From an uncultured Verrucomicrobiales bacterium (GTDB lineage: Bacteria; Verrucomicrobiota; Verrucomicrobiia; Verrucomicrobiales; Akkermansiaceae): DNA of 64,000 nt. Position 1 is the first letter of the stretch. Each line of letters starts with the position of its first letter. The stretch lies in assembly GCA_937928545.1 (NCBI GenBank), contig CALGJQ010000008.1, positions 16,512 to 80,511 on the forward strand. Reading direction: 5' to 3'. The notes beneath the pieces are model-generated. The model had not been told where the DNA came from, did not search any database, and was given only the letters and a program-made list of their open reading frames with translations. This document shows, one piece after another, positions 18,132 to 26,558 of this stretch. The translations under genes were made by a program, and so were the position numbers.

Positions 18132-18797
18132 CTATTTTCTACGCACTCTAAAAGCAAATTGCTGATAAAGGGTATCGTTTTGAGTTTTAAGTGTCAGGAG
18201 GTCGAAGGCTTTCAAGAAGAGGCCCCTAAGGGCCATTTTCACGGTCTCTTTGACGTTTGTAATATTATTGATGCCTTCAAAGCGCTCGATTTCGAAATCG
18301 TGGTCTCGAAAAGATCGTTGCAAGCTTTTCGAAGTGAAGTATCGGAAATGAGTGCGATCCATAACACCAGATTCCTCATACTCCCAATCGCGTTTCAAAA
18401 TGAGTCCCACTAAAACTGGCAAATAACGAATATTGGGAATAGAACCAACAAGGTAACCCCCTGATTTAAGCTTCTGCTGAATTTTTTCGAAGAAATCATC
18501 ATGGCTCGTCATGTGCTCGATGACGTCATTGCAAATCACGAGATCAAAGTAGTCGTCAGGGAGTTCGGGGTGCGCGTCATCATAAATTCCGGTGAGCACG
18601 CGAGTGGGGACCTTGTCCTTAGCCCGCTCCGCGACCTCACGGACGGGTTCCACCCCCCAATACTCTTCTGCTCCTTTTAAATGGACTGAGAAAGTGCCTT
18701 CTCCACAGCCAATTTCTAAGGCCTTGCCAAGGGTCTCTGGTAAGAACGCGGCCACTTCTGGCCGAGTGTGTTGATAGTAGTCTTCTGACTCGTTCAT
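18132..18797 (-). CDS. Class I SAM-dependent methyltransferase
   Basis: 221 aa. Motif I ALEIGCGEGTFSVHL (SAM binding), then VEPVREVAERA, LVICNDVIEHM (motif IV) and GYLVGSIPNIRYL define a Methyltransf_11/23-type enzyme. It is located between the phosphotransferase and polymerase genes, so it probably methylates a sugar of the repeat unit or its lipid-linked precursor. FRYFTSKSLQRSF is a typical C-terminal segment in this group. Confidence 0.9.
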   Translation of the reverse strand: MNESEDYYQHTRPEVAAFLPETLGKALEIGCGEGTFSVHLKGAEEYWGVEPVREVAERAKDKVPTRVLTGIYDDAHPELPDDYFDLVICNDVIEHMTSHDDFFEKIQQKLKSGGYLVGSIPNIRYLPVLVGLILKRDWEYEESGVMDRTHFRYFTSKSLQRSFRDHDFEIERFEGINNITNVKETVKMALRGLFLKAFDLLTLKTQNDTLYQQFAFRVRRK

Positions 18798-18827
18798 GGG
18801 GGGTTATTTGTTTCGAGAATAGGGAGT

Positions 18828-19964
18828 TTAGCAAGGCATCTGGGAATCCTCTTTCGCCAAAGTCCGGAAAGCCTTGAGAATGGCGATCATAAAAGGAAAG
18901 GCAAGAGGATCATTCTGATTTGCGATGCAATGACGACTATAGAAAGCGAAGCAACTCGCCAAGTAGAGCAAGGCATCACGTTTTAGGGGGCCTGTTCCGT
19001 CAGCTTGATAACCCTTTAGAAGAGACTGCGCTTCTGGAGATTGCCAGCCGGAGAGAAGGCTAACCACCTCTGAGCCTTTCGCGGCCTGGAGATCACGAAA
19101 CCAAAGAAAGTGGAAGAGGTCATGGTATTCCGCCCTGCGCCCTAGCCACTCCCAGTCGAAAACGAAGCCTTCTGGACCGTCCACCATATTCCAGCTAACA
19201 AAGTCTCCGTGAGTGAGGCCTTCTCGAATAAGGGTTTTGCCAAGGATTTCGGACAGCTTACGCTCCATTTCCTTTAACAACTCACTTACGTCAACACGGT
19301 CCGCGTTATGAACTTCATGAATGGAATCCAAAAGCGCACGACGGCTCTCTGATTCTATCCAAGGGACTTCACAAACTTGTAATCGAAAGAGTCGGGCCGC
19401 AATTCGACCTGCATTCTCTGCCAGTTTCCCATGTCCAGAACTTGGAGCGGGAGATTGAACCGCAAAGCCTTTTGCCTGATAAATCACTCGTGGGAAACTT
19501 CTTAAATCAGGAAATTTTTGAGTAAGAAAAGTCAGAGCATTAACTTCATCCTCAATTGCTTTATCCGCATCTTGCCCCTCAGATAGCTTGGCGAAACCCA
19601 ATGGCTCGGCTGATTGGCTCAAAAGAACCAGAGTATATTTTGAGAAACGGCTAGGAGTAGAAACATAGGCTGCAAAATGAATGACTTTCCCACCAAATAA
19701 CTGCTGAATAGTGACAGGCCAATCTCCCTCAAGGCCAAAATCTGGCTTACGGCGAAGCAGTCGGTAGGCTTTTAAAATAACACTGAGGGCGATTCGCTTT
19801 TTTCGTGATGAAACAAAGGAAAGCCCTTCTTGCCAGAATCGCGGGTCTGTCGGAATTACAAAACGCGGCCTTTGGCGTGACGGAAAAACCCACCACCCGA
19901 GGCCACCCCCCCCCAGCGTGAGATCTCCAAAGAATTCCTTTAGTTGAACCAAACGATCAGACAT
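18828..19964 (-). CDS. Aminoglycoside-phosphotransferase-fold protein (APH family)
   Basis: 378 aa from ATG 19964-19962, directly after the preceding GT2 stop; the upstream open frame overlaps that gene and is not used. THGDFVSWNMV (about residues 249-259) is the Brenner motif with catalytic Asp and metal-binding Asn, and FVFDWEWLG supplies the second metal-binding Asp. APH-fold enzymes phosphorylate small molecules, lipids or sugars; here a sugar or lipid-linked intermediate is a plausible substrate. The codons for GGGG near residue 18 form a run of nine G, a potential slippage site. Confidence 0.8.
   Translation of the reverse strand: MSDRLVQLKEFFGDLTLGGGGLGWWVFPSRQRPRFVIPTDPRFWQEGLSFVSSRKKRIALSVILKAYRLLRRKPDFGLEGDWPVTIQQLFGGKVIHFAAYVSTPSRFSKYTLVLLSQSAEPLGFAKLSEGQDADKAIEDEVNALTFLTQKFPDLRSFPRVIYQAKGFAVQSPAPSSGHGKLAENAGRIAARLFRLQVCEVPWIESESRRALLDSIHEVHNADRVDVSELLKEMERKLSEILGKTLIREGLTHGDFVSWNMVDGPEGFVFDWEWLGRRAEYHDLFHFLWFRDLQAAKGSEVVSLLSGWQSPEAQSLLKGYQADGTGPLKRDALLYLASCFAFYSRHCIANQNDPLAFPFMIAILKAFRTLAKEDSQMPC
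19906..19914 (-). repeat. Nine-G homopolymer tract in the APH-fold gene
   Basis: On the coding strand nine consecutive G bases encode part of LTLGGGGLGWW near the N-terminus of the phosphotransferase gene. Such tracts slip during replication and could switch the gene on and off. Eight-G runs occur also at 41-48 and 9786-9793, where they encode conserved Gly residues. Confidence 0.5.
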
Positions 19965-19965
19965 A

Positions 19966-20901
19966 CTAAGAAGAATTACCGATGAAACGGCGACGAAGAC
20001 CACGAGCACGCTCAAGGAGTGAGAGTGCGACAGGAAAAGCGAGCGATAGTTTAAGGGCTTTTGTTCGTAAACCCCCGATTGCGCCAGAGGCCTGATCAAT
20101 GAGCGCTTTGGCATCCTCTTTCCTATTTTCCGAAGCTAGAAAAGCTCCGCACCAAAAAAGCATCCGGGAAATACGGCGGCGATAGAACTCAGGTTTATTG
20201 CTCTGATCAATATAGTCCAAATAGACCGCAAGGCTCTCGGTCCACATCTTCACCCGATTCGACGAGGTGGCGGCTGCATGTTCACGATAACCGATGATCT
20301 CATTATCCACCAAGACTGCTCGGCGCTCTTCCTGACCGAGTTTGATCATCAGATTAAGATCACAAACCACCCCACAATCTTCTCGGAAAACTGCGAGCTC
20401 TTTTTTCAGAAGAACCGCGTTGATATTTACTGGAAAGGAATTCCCGACCACAAAATTTTCTAGATCAGGAACAACCCCCTCCTCGTGAATATAATCCGAA
20501 CGGCCAAGAACGCGATTTTCTTCCTCTACGATATAGGAAGCTCGGCCGATCAGAAGATCTGCATCTGGATATTTGCCTAGATTCCGAGCAAGCGTATCCA
20601 GCGCCCCAGGAAGTAGCATATCATCAGCAGAGAGAACCAATACCCAAGGTTGCGTGGCCATCTGAGCTGCCCGGTTGAGATTTGCAGCGAGGTGGACGTG
20701 CGTGTCCGCTACTTGAACTTTTAATCGGGGATCTTCAAAGCGTTGAATCACGTTAAGAGTTCCATCAGTCGAGACGTTCTCGCAAACATTGACTTCGAAA
20801 TTCGGGTAATCTTGATCTAAGACGCTCTGAATAGCTTCACCCACATAGTCCTCGCCGTTGTAGACGGGAATACAGATTGAAATAGGAGGGTAATATTTCA
20901 T
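19966..20901 (-). CDS. Glycosyltransferase family 2 (GT2)
   Basis: 311 aa from ATG 20901-20899, giving MKYYPPISICIPVYNGEDYVGEAIQSVL; an in-frame ATG at 20940 would overlap the flippase gene by 26 nt. The GT-A fold is shown by IPVYNGEDYVGEAI, NVSTDGT and LSADDMLLPGALD, the DxD-like metal site (ADDM). It is the only GT2 in the cluster and directly follows the flippase. Linkage and donor are unknown. Confidence 0.9.
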   Translation of the reverse strand: MKYYPPISICIPVYNGEDYVGEAIQSVLDQDYPNFEVNVCENVSTDGTLNVIQRFEDPRLKVQVADTHVHLAANLNRAAQMATQPWVLVLSADDMLLPGALDTLARNLGKYPDADLLIGRASYIVEEENRVLGRSDYIHEEGVVPDLENFVVGNSFPVNINAVLLKKELAVFREDCGVVCDLNLMIKLGQEERRAVLVDNEIIGYREHAAATSSNRVKMWTESLAVYLDYIDQSNKPEFYRRRISRMLFWCGAFLASENRKEDAKALIDQASGAIGGLRTKALKLSLAFPVALSLLERARGLRRRFIGNSS

Positions 20902-20914
20902 AGACCACACACGT

Positions 20915-22207
20915 TTAAGAAGCTTCGCTGACGGTCCCACCGGCCTGACTCTTAGAGCAAATTTGATACGAAAGAATCAAAAGGTTCAACAGTCCTGAGG
21001 CAATCATACCCCATGCGACACCACTAAGGCCATAGGTCTTTGTCAGAGGGAGGCCAACCAGCAAGCAAGCAATTGTTGCTCCTAGGTAGCCTTTCATGAC
21101 TGCATCGGGGCGCTCGATAGCTCTCAGAGAAGCCGCGGTGACCATGATCAAGCCTGACAAAACGACTCCCCCACAGAAAAGAATGAGCAAAGAAGACGGT
21201 GCCTCATATTTACCGGCGTACAAGAGATTCATGACCCAATCTCCCCAAAAACCCAAAACAACCATCCAAACCAAGCCTGGAAATGCCATAAAAAGTGATA
21301 GTCGAAAAACTGTTTTTAGATACCCTGGAGTGGAAGCCCGACGTACCAGAGAAGGTAGGATAATAGGAGAAATCGCTGCCTGAAACTGTAAAATCGGTAA
21401 AAGCACATTGAGAACTGCTCTCAATTCACCTGCCATTTCATCATAAAAAAATATTGGGATTACTAGAATATAGAGGTTCCCAGGGATCCAACTAAGCACA
21501 TTCGCAACAACAGCCCAACGGCCATAACGAATGTGCTCTTTAATCGTACTGCGCTCATCAAATTTGTTTAGCGCAGGCGTAGAAACCTGATTCAGCGATT
21601 CAAACTTAGGAGGGGAAGAAACAGTCCTTAGACGCATCATCAAAAATGCGGAAGAGACAACCGCTCCAAACATTAGAGCTAGCACACCAGTGGTGGCAGA
21701 AATTAGCTCAAATCTCCAAAGGCATGTTATGACTAAAAGTATATTGACGATATAAACGAATCCAGCCTCTGCTGAGATTCTAGGGCACCGCCAAAGGTGG
21801 CAACTCCGACGTAGCATCCATAGATAGAGTAAGGGGCCAGAAGCAATCGCAAAACAGCCTACCACTTTAATGACCGGCCAACTCGCGTAGCTTAAACCCA
21901 CTATCCCAATAATTCCGATAATTGGGGGCCAGAAAAAACTCCAATGCCTTTTTTTAAGAAAACCTAAATAGTGAGAGAGCTGCTCCTTGTAACGAGAAGA
22001 GCCAAAAACCATCATAGGCTCCACCGTGAACGCATTAAAGACGATTAAACCGAAAGTATACAGCACGAACGCGATCGAAAAAACGGCGTAGTCATTTTCA
22101 GACAGCCAACGCGCGAGAAGGAGGTTGATCGCAAAATTCGAGATCGCAAATAGTGCCTGATCTGTGAAAGAAGCTACTAAGTAACCTAGTCGCTTTGTTG
22201 TAAACAT
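20915..22207 (-). CDS. Polysaccharide flippase (Wzx/MATE-like)
   Basis: 430 aa of mostly hydrophobic segments, about twelve helices by eye, with few charged loops. The N-terminus LVASFTDQALFAISNFAINLLLARWLSENDYAVFSIAFVLYTF matches the Wzx/PST family (a helix with 'G/A-x-x-F' and an LLAR-L-x-x-x-D/EYG-like end). It probably flips the lipid-linked repeat unit across the inner membrane for polymerisation by the protein at 16612-18123. Confidence 0.85.
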   Translation of the reverse strand: MFTTKRLGYLVASFTDQALFAISNFAINLLLARWLSENDYAVFSIAFVLYTFGLIVFNAFTVEPMMVFGSSRYKEQLSHYLGFLKKRHWSFFWPPIIGIIGIVGLSYASWPVIKVVGCFAIASGPLLYLWMLRRSCHLWRCPRISAEAGFVYIVNILLVITCLWRFELISATTGVLALMFGAVVSSAFLMMRLRTVSSPPKFESLNQVSTPALNKFDERSTIKEHIRYGRWAVVANVLSWIPGNLYILVIPIFFYDEMAGELRAVLNVLLPILQFQAAISPIILPSLVRRASTPGYLKTVFRLSLFMAFPGLVWMVVLGFWGDWVMNLLYAGKYEAPSSLLILFCGGVVLSGLIMVTAASLRAIERPDAVMKGYLGATIACLLVGLPLTKTYGLSGVAWGMIASGLLNLLILSYQICSKSQAGGTVSEAS

Positions 22208-22248
22208 AAAGCAATTTTAATCAGGCAGCTAAGAAAATAAAATAGCCT

Positions 22249-23169
22249 TCAGGACCTCCACGGTAATTTACGACCGAGTAGTCGTTCTAGAGCCTCATTG
22301 TGGGGTCCAAAATGGGCTGTTAATTCCGAAATCATTTTCTCCGTGAAGTGCCTCTCTTTCGCTTTCCTCAAACCTTTCTTAGAAATCCATAGCTTGATTC
22401 TCTTAGGCACTAACTTGGCTAATCCCCATTTCCAAACCAATGTCTTAACGAACTCAGATCGAAAAAATTGCGGCGGAGCAGCCCCTTCCTGAGTATTACC
22501 CACCTCTCCCATACGATCTGGGTCCAAGCCTACGAATTTCATCAATTCATCTAGGGTTCCTTCCTGATCTTTGATGAACTCTTCAAAGATGATGACATGA
22601 AGCTGATCTCGTTTAAAAAGGTTCAAGTAAATTTGAAGCTGCTCAGCGTAATATCCAGTATCCACGAAAGTCCGATAGATTCCCAATCCATGCCGTCTTC
22701 CCGGGCGCTCAAGATTCTGGTCATGGCCAGATTGCTCCTCAGGGGTCGTCATGCGTTTCCCCGATTGGATCCTAGCGAGATCCTCATGAATGGCGTCTTC
22801 AAAAGAGAGATCCTCGTCTCCGTTGCGATGAAGCATCATCCAGTGAGAAAATGCACGTGCCACTGGATCTCGTAGAATCACCACCAATTTTGCCTGTGGA
22901 TTGGTTTCGTAGATACGCTCCGCAACATATGGCAAGTAAAGATTACGGTGTCTCGAATCCCCGATTATGGGCTCACCCTGAAAGTGGCTAAAATACTTTT
23001 TATGATTAAAATCTTGGCCTTTCGAAAATTCAGTTTCGTAAAAAAAGGGCTCTTTAGGATCGGCCATACAGGCATCTGGATGCCGATCCAACATAGCGTG
23101 CAATGTCGTAGAGCCACATTTAGCCGCACCCAAAATAAAGAGATTAGGGAGAAATTCTAAAGGAGTCAT
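22249..23169 (-). CDS. PAPS-dependent sulfotransferase
   Basis: 306 aa. LFILGAAKCGSTTLHAMLDRHP near the N-terminus is the 5'-phosphosulfate-binding loop. LVVILRDPVARAFSHWMMLHRNG is the 3'-phosphate-binding motif with conserved Arg and Ser. These are the hallmarks of carbohydrate sulfotransferases (Sulfotransfer_1/3). With cysC, cysD and cysN in the same operon supplying PAPS, it is the strongest sign that the polysaccharide is sulfated. It is cytosolic by prediction (no signal peptide), so sulfation would occur on the lipid-linked or precursor form. Confidence 0.92.
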   Translation of the reverse strand: MTPLEFLPNLFILGAAKCGSTTLHAMLDRHPDACMADPKEPFFYETEFSKGQDFNHKKYFSHFQGEPIIGDSRHRNLYLPYVAERIYETNPQAKLVVILRDPVARAFSHWMMLHRNGDEDLSFEDAIHEDLARIQSGKRMTTPEEQSGHDQNLERPGRRHGLGIYRTFVDTGYYAEQLQIYLNLFKRDQLHVIIFEEFIKDQEGTLDELMKFVGLDPDRMGEVGNTQEGAAPPQFFRSEFVKTLVWKWGLAKLVPKRIKLWISKKGLRKAKERHFTEKMISELTAHFGPHNEALERLLGRKLPWRS

Positions 23170-23200
23170 GAGATGTCAATTGTTCTAGAAGTCTGGCGGA

Positions 23201-24031
23201 CTAGGCAGGGATGAAGCTTTTGGCCTCATTTGGCCTAGGGGGGAGTGCGCCGAGCTTTAACTCTCCTTTGGCCTCTGTCTCTCGCCAAATACTGCGGGCA
23301 AAATCTGCAACAGTCTGTGCCTTGCCAGAACCGACATGACGGATCTCAAGCTGCCCAGCTCCTAAAGCTTGCTCTTCAGCAGCATCCACGAAAGCTTTCG
23401 CCACATCACTGACATGAACGAAATCTCGGACTTGATCTCCAGCTGTCATTTCAAGATCTTCACCGGAGAGGGCCGCAGCGCGGAGACTCGGCCAGAGTCT
23501 TCCCTCCGCTTCACCTGGCCCATAGACTTGAAAAATCCGAAGCATCTTCATGCCCACGCCCAATTCACGGACGAGAGACTGGAAAGCGACTGTTGCCGCC
23601 GCCTTGGAGGCAGGGTAACTCGTAGTGGGCTCTAGGGGAGCATCGACCGGAATTTTTCCAAGGCGCTCACCAGCAGCTCCATACTCAAAGCAGGTTCCAG
23701 CTGATACAAAATGAGTCAAGCCAGCCGCTGCAGCTTTTCGAAACATCTCAATCGGATCGATAACATTCTTGCGAAGGCAATTCTCAAGCGTGTCGTACGG
23801 ATAGTAGGCGGAGTGTGCCGCAAGATGGATCAATACTTCACACCCCAAAAAATCTGATTCATCAACCCCCGCGAGGTCTTTCTCTAGCCACTGAGGTTCT
23901 TTCTCCAAAGAAATCCGTGGCCGGCTCTGAGCCGTTCTACGGAGAGCGACCACCTCATGGCTACGGCGATGAGCCTCATTCAGCAAATAGGAACCGATGA
24001 AGCCAGTCCCACCAGTCAAAAAGATTTTCAT
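23201..24031 (-). CDS. NAD(P)-dependent SDR, probable CDP-4-keto-6-deoxysugar reductase/epimerase
   Basis: 276 aa. MKIFLTGGTGFIGSYLL is the Rossmann dinucleotide motif; LIHLAAHSA and YPASKAA (catalytic Tyr and Lys) define an extended SDR. It directly follows the RmlC-like gene (4-nt overlap) and the CDP-glucose 4,6-dehydratase, so the likely step is 4-keto reduction of the CDP-6-deoxyhexose intermediate. The product sugar is an inference from gene order only. Confidence 0.82.
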   Translation of the reverse strand: MKIFLTGGTGFIGSYLLNEAHRRSHEVVALRRTAQSRPRISLEKEPQWLEKDLAGVDESDFLGCEVLIHLAAHSAYYPYDTLENCLRKNVIDPIEMFRKAAAAGLTHFVSAGTCFEYGAAGERLGKIPVDAPLEPTTSYPASKAAATVAFQSLVRELGVGMKMLRIFQVYGPGEAEGRLWPSLRAAALSGEDLEMTAGDQVRDFVHVSDVAKAFVDAAEEQALGAGQLEIRHVGSGKAQTVADFARSIWRETEAKGELKLGALPPRPNEAKSFIPA

Positions 24032-24576
24032 TTGGAGTAAGCGAAAGGGCTCTGATACTCATCTAGCCCAATTAAAGTTTGGTCCTTATCCGACACAATT
24101 GGGTTTTGCACAGGCCAATCATAACCAAAACTGTTCCAACGGATTCCAGAATCACAAGAAGGGTCGTGCCCCGTATCAGTGCAGTAGGTCACGAGGCTTT
24201 GATCCTTCAGCGCTAAAAAGCCGTGTGCAAAACCGCGAGGAATGAGCAGGACGTGACGATTCTCATCGTTTAGTTCAAAGGCCGCATACTCACCAAAGGT
24301 GGGGGACCCTTTTCGCAAATCAACTACAACATCGATGATGGCTCCAGCAGCACAGCTAACTAACTTTTGATGGTCCGACTCTGGAGTCTGGAAATGCATT
24401 CCACGAACAACATCTCGGGCTGAAATTGAAAAAACAATCTCTTTCGGATCAATCGAAATGCCCATCTTGTTAAAGGCGACTCCGTTGAAGGTTTTTACAA
24501 ATTCGCCTCTTTCGTCAAGGTGTTTGAACGCTTGGAGGAGTTTGAGTCCCGGCATGGTTTCTTTGATGAATTTCAT
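24028..24576 (-). CDS. RmlC-like cupin (dTDP-4-dehydrorhamnose 3,5-epimerase family)
   Basis: 182 aa from ATG 24576-24574; the earlier in-frame ATG overlaps the rfbG gene by 13 nt. LDERGEFVKTFN, RGMHFQ and PRGFAHGFLAL are RmlC-family landmarks, with the His of RGMHFQ as the catalytic base. Located after rfbG, it should act on CDP-4-keto-6-deoxyglucose rather than the dTDP form, epimerising C3, C5 or both. It overlaps the following reductase gene as ATGA-type coupling. Confidence 0.86.
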   Translation of the reverse strand: MKFIKETMPGLKLLQAFKHLDERGEFVKTFNGVAFNKMGISIDPKEIVFSISARDVVRGMHFQTPESDHQKLVSCAAGAIIDVVVDLRKGSPTFGEYAAFELNDENRHVLLIPRGFAHGFLALKDQSLVTYCTDTGHDPSCDSGIRWNSFGYDWPVQNPIVSDKDQTLIGLDEYQSPFAYSK

Positions 24577-24584
24577 AAGAGTGA

Positions 24585-25694
24585 TTAAGATGCCCAACCT
24601 ACGCCCACTTCCTTAGCAGCTGCCTGATAGGCTTCAATCTGTCGGTTCGTGAAGGCCGTCATTACTCCCTCGGTTTTCTCATCCTCAAGATACCAAGCTG
24701 CGGTTTTTTCGAGAGTCTCCTCGAAGGACCAGACGGGTTTCCACTCAAGAAGATGAAATGCTTTATCCGTGGCAAGATTCAGTTTCGAGGCTTCATGGAG
24801 GGCATTCGGATCAGAGGCATCTGACCACTCACCGTTAGTATGGATGATGAGTTCTTGAACCAATTCGGCAACGGTTCGATTGCTAGTAAGTGCTGGCCCG
24901 AAGTTAAATCCAGAGGCTACTTCCTCTCGCACCTGAGCACCGGGAACGTTACTTTGACCTAGTACTGCCCCCAACCAAAGATAACCAGAAAGAGGCTCCA
25001 AGACATGTTGCCACGGGCGGGTCGCAATCTTGTTGCGAACTGGAATAGATTCGCCATTCCTGAGAGCTCGGACGCAGTCAGGAACGATTCGGTCAGCCGC
25101 CCAGTCCCCCCCTCCAATGACATTTCCGGCTCGGGCGCTCGCTACTTTGACTTTCCCACTAGGTGGGAAAAAGGAGCGACGATAAGAAGAAATAACAATC
25201 TCAGCCGCTCCTTTACTCGCGCTGTAAGGGTCATGCCCACCCATCGCATCCTCCTCGCGATAGGCGTGCAGCCACTCGCGATTTTCATAACATTTGTCAG
25301 TGGTGACGCAGACCACCGCGCAAGTATGATCTGACCGCCGGACGGCGTCCAGCAGGTGGGCCGTCCCTATCACATTGGTAGCGAAGGTCTCGACCGGAAC
25401 GTCATAAGACAGCCGCACTAACGGTTGTGCTGCTAGGTGCAAGACAACCTCGGGCTGAGCTTCCGCGACTATTGCGGCAAGCCGCTCACGCTCCTCTAAA
25501 TCACCACGATGATCTGCGACGAGCCGCGCTCCTAAGCCAAGTTGGTCATAGAGGACCTCATTTGCTTGAGGATCCAACGCATACCCAGTCACTTCAGCAC
25601 CGAGAGAAAGAAGCCATTCACAGAGCCAAGATCCTTTAAAACCAGTGTGGCCTGTCACGAAAACCTTGCGGCTTCGGTAATAATCATCAAACAT
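24585..25694 (-). CDS. rfbG: CDP-glucose 4,6-dehydratase
   Basis: 369 aa, the normal length. VFVTGHTGFKGSWLCEWLLSLGAEVTGYAL is diagnostic of RfbG, and VTTDKCYENREW plus DPYSASKGAAE (catalytic Ser-x-Tyr-Ser-x3-Lys) complete the active site. It converts CDP-glucose to CDP-4-keto-6-deoxyglucose. It lies downstream of rfbF, from which it is separated by a 52-nt spacer with a hairpin and U-rich tract. Confidence 0.95.
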   Translation of the reverse strand: MFDDYYRSRKVFVTGHTGFKGSWLCEWLLSLGAEVTGYALDPQANEVLYDQLGLGARLVADHRGDLEERERLAAIVAEAQPEVVLHLAAQPLVRLSYDVPVETFATNVIGTAHLLDAVRRSDHTCAVVCVTTDKCYENREWLHAYREEDAMGGHDPYSASKGAAEIVISSYRRSFFPPSGKVKVASARAGNVIGGGDWAADRIVPDCVRALRNGESIPVRNKIATRPWQHVLEPLSGYLWLGAVLGQSNVPGAQVREEVASGFNFGPALTSNRTVAELVQELIIHTNGEWSDASDPNALHEASKLNLATDKAFHLLEWKPVWSFEETLEKTAAWYLEDEKTEGVMTAFTNRQIEAYQAAAKEVGVGWAS

Positions 25695-25725
25695 AAGTTA
25701 AAGTTTTTCAGCGAGACAAGGGGTG

Positions 25726-25753
25726 AAAAAAGTAAAAGAGCTCTTTTTAGCTC
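25726..25753 (-). terminator. Possible intrinsic terminator between rfbF and rfbG
   Basis: GAGCT-AAAAAG-AGCTC forms a 5-bp stem overlapping the rfbF stop, followed by TTTTACTTTTTT. The stem is short, so termination would be partial. It is inside the operon, where an antiterminator could suppress it. Confidence 0.4.
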
Positions 25754-26523
25754 CACGTCTTCCATGGAGCCTTACCAGACTCCCACATCTCCTCAAGTTG
25801 GATCTTATCCCGCAGGGTGTCCATTGGACGCCAAAATCCGGCATGCTTGAATGCAGCGAGCTGCTGATCTGCAGCCAGCCCCTCAAGAGGCTCACGCTCC
25901 CAAGTCATCGCATCACCATGAATTCGATCAATCACAGAAGGGTTAAGAACAAAAAATCCCCCATTGATCCATGCTCCATCACCCTCAGGTTTTTCTTGAA
26001 ACTGCTCAACTGCGCCCCCTTCTGAAATGGCTAAAGCCCCATAGCGTCCCGGAGGTTGGACCGCAGTCAGCGTGGCATCCAGCCCCTGCTCAGCATGAAA
26101 TTTGATCAAGGCCGTGATATCAACATCTCCAACTCCGTCACCATAGGTGAAACAAAATGGCTCACCTGGATCAAGAAACTCCGCAACCCTCTTGAGACGG
26201 CCTCCGGTCATAGTGGCCTCGCCAGTATCAACTACTGTGATCTTCCACGGCTCAGCTTTCTTACGATGGACTTCCATCGTATTGCCAGTCATATCGATGG
26301 TAACGTCTGACATATGGAGGAAGTAATTTGCAAAATATTCCTTAATGACATAACCTTTGTAACCAGCACAAATCACAAAGTCATTAATTCCATGATCACT
26401 GTAGATTTTGAGAATATGCCAAAGAATTGGCTTCCCTCCAATCTCCACCATAGGCTTCGGCTTAAGACTGGTTTCTTCACTGAGACGAGTGCCGAGACCT
26501 CCGGCAAGAATGACTGCTTTCAT
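25747..26523 (-). CDS. rfbF: Glucose-1-phosphate cytidylyltransferase
   Basis: 258 aa. MKAVILAGGLGTRLSEETSLKPKPMVEIGG is diagnostic of RfbF (CTP-specific, with EET in place of PFT), followed by WHILKIYSDHG and FCFTYGDGVGDVDI, the metal-binding Asp segment. It makes CDP-glucose, the entry point of the CDP-6-deoxyhexose branch formed by the next three genes. Confidence 0.96.
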   Translation of the reverse strand: MKAVILAGGLGTRLSEETSLKPKPMVEIGGKPILWHILKIYSDHGINDFVICAGYKGYVIKEYFANYFLHMSDVTIDMTGNTMEVHRKKAEPWKITVVDTGEATMTGGRLKRVAEFLDPGEPFCFTYGDGVGDVDITALIKFHAEQGLDATLTAVQPPGRYGALAISEGGAVEQFQEKPEGDGAWINGGFFVLNPSVIDRIHGDAMTWEREPLEGLAADQQLAAFKHAGFWRPMDTLRDKIQLEEMWESGKAPWKTWS

Positions 26524-26558
26524 AAAAATATTTGAATTAAGGAGTAGATGATCTGTAA

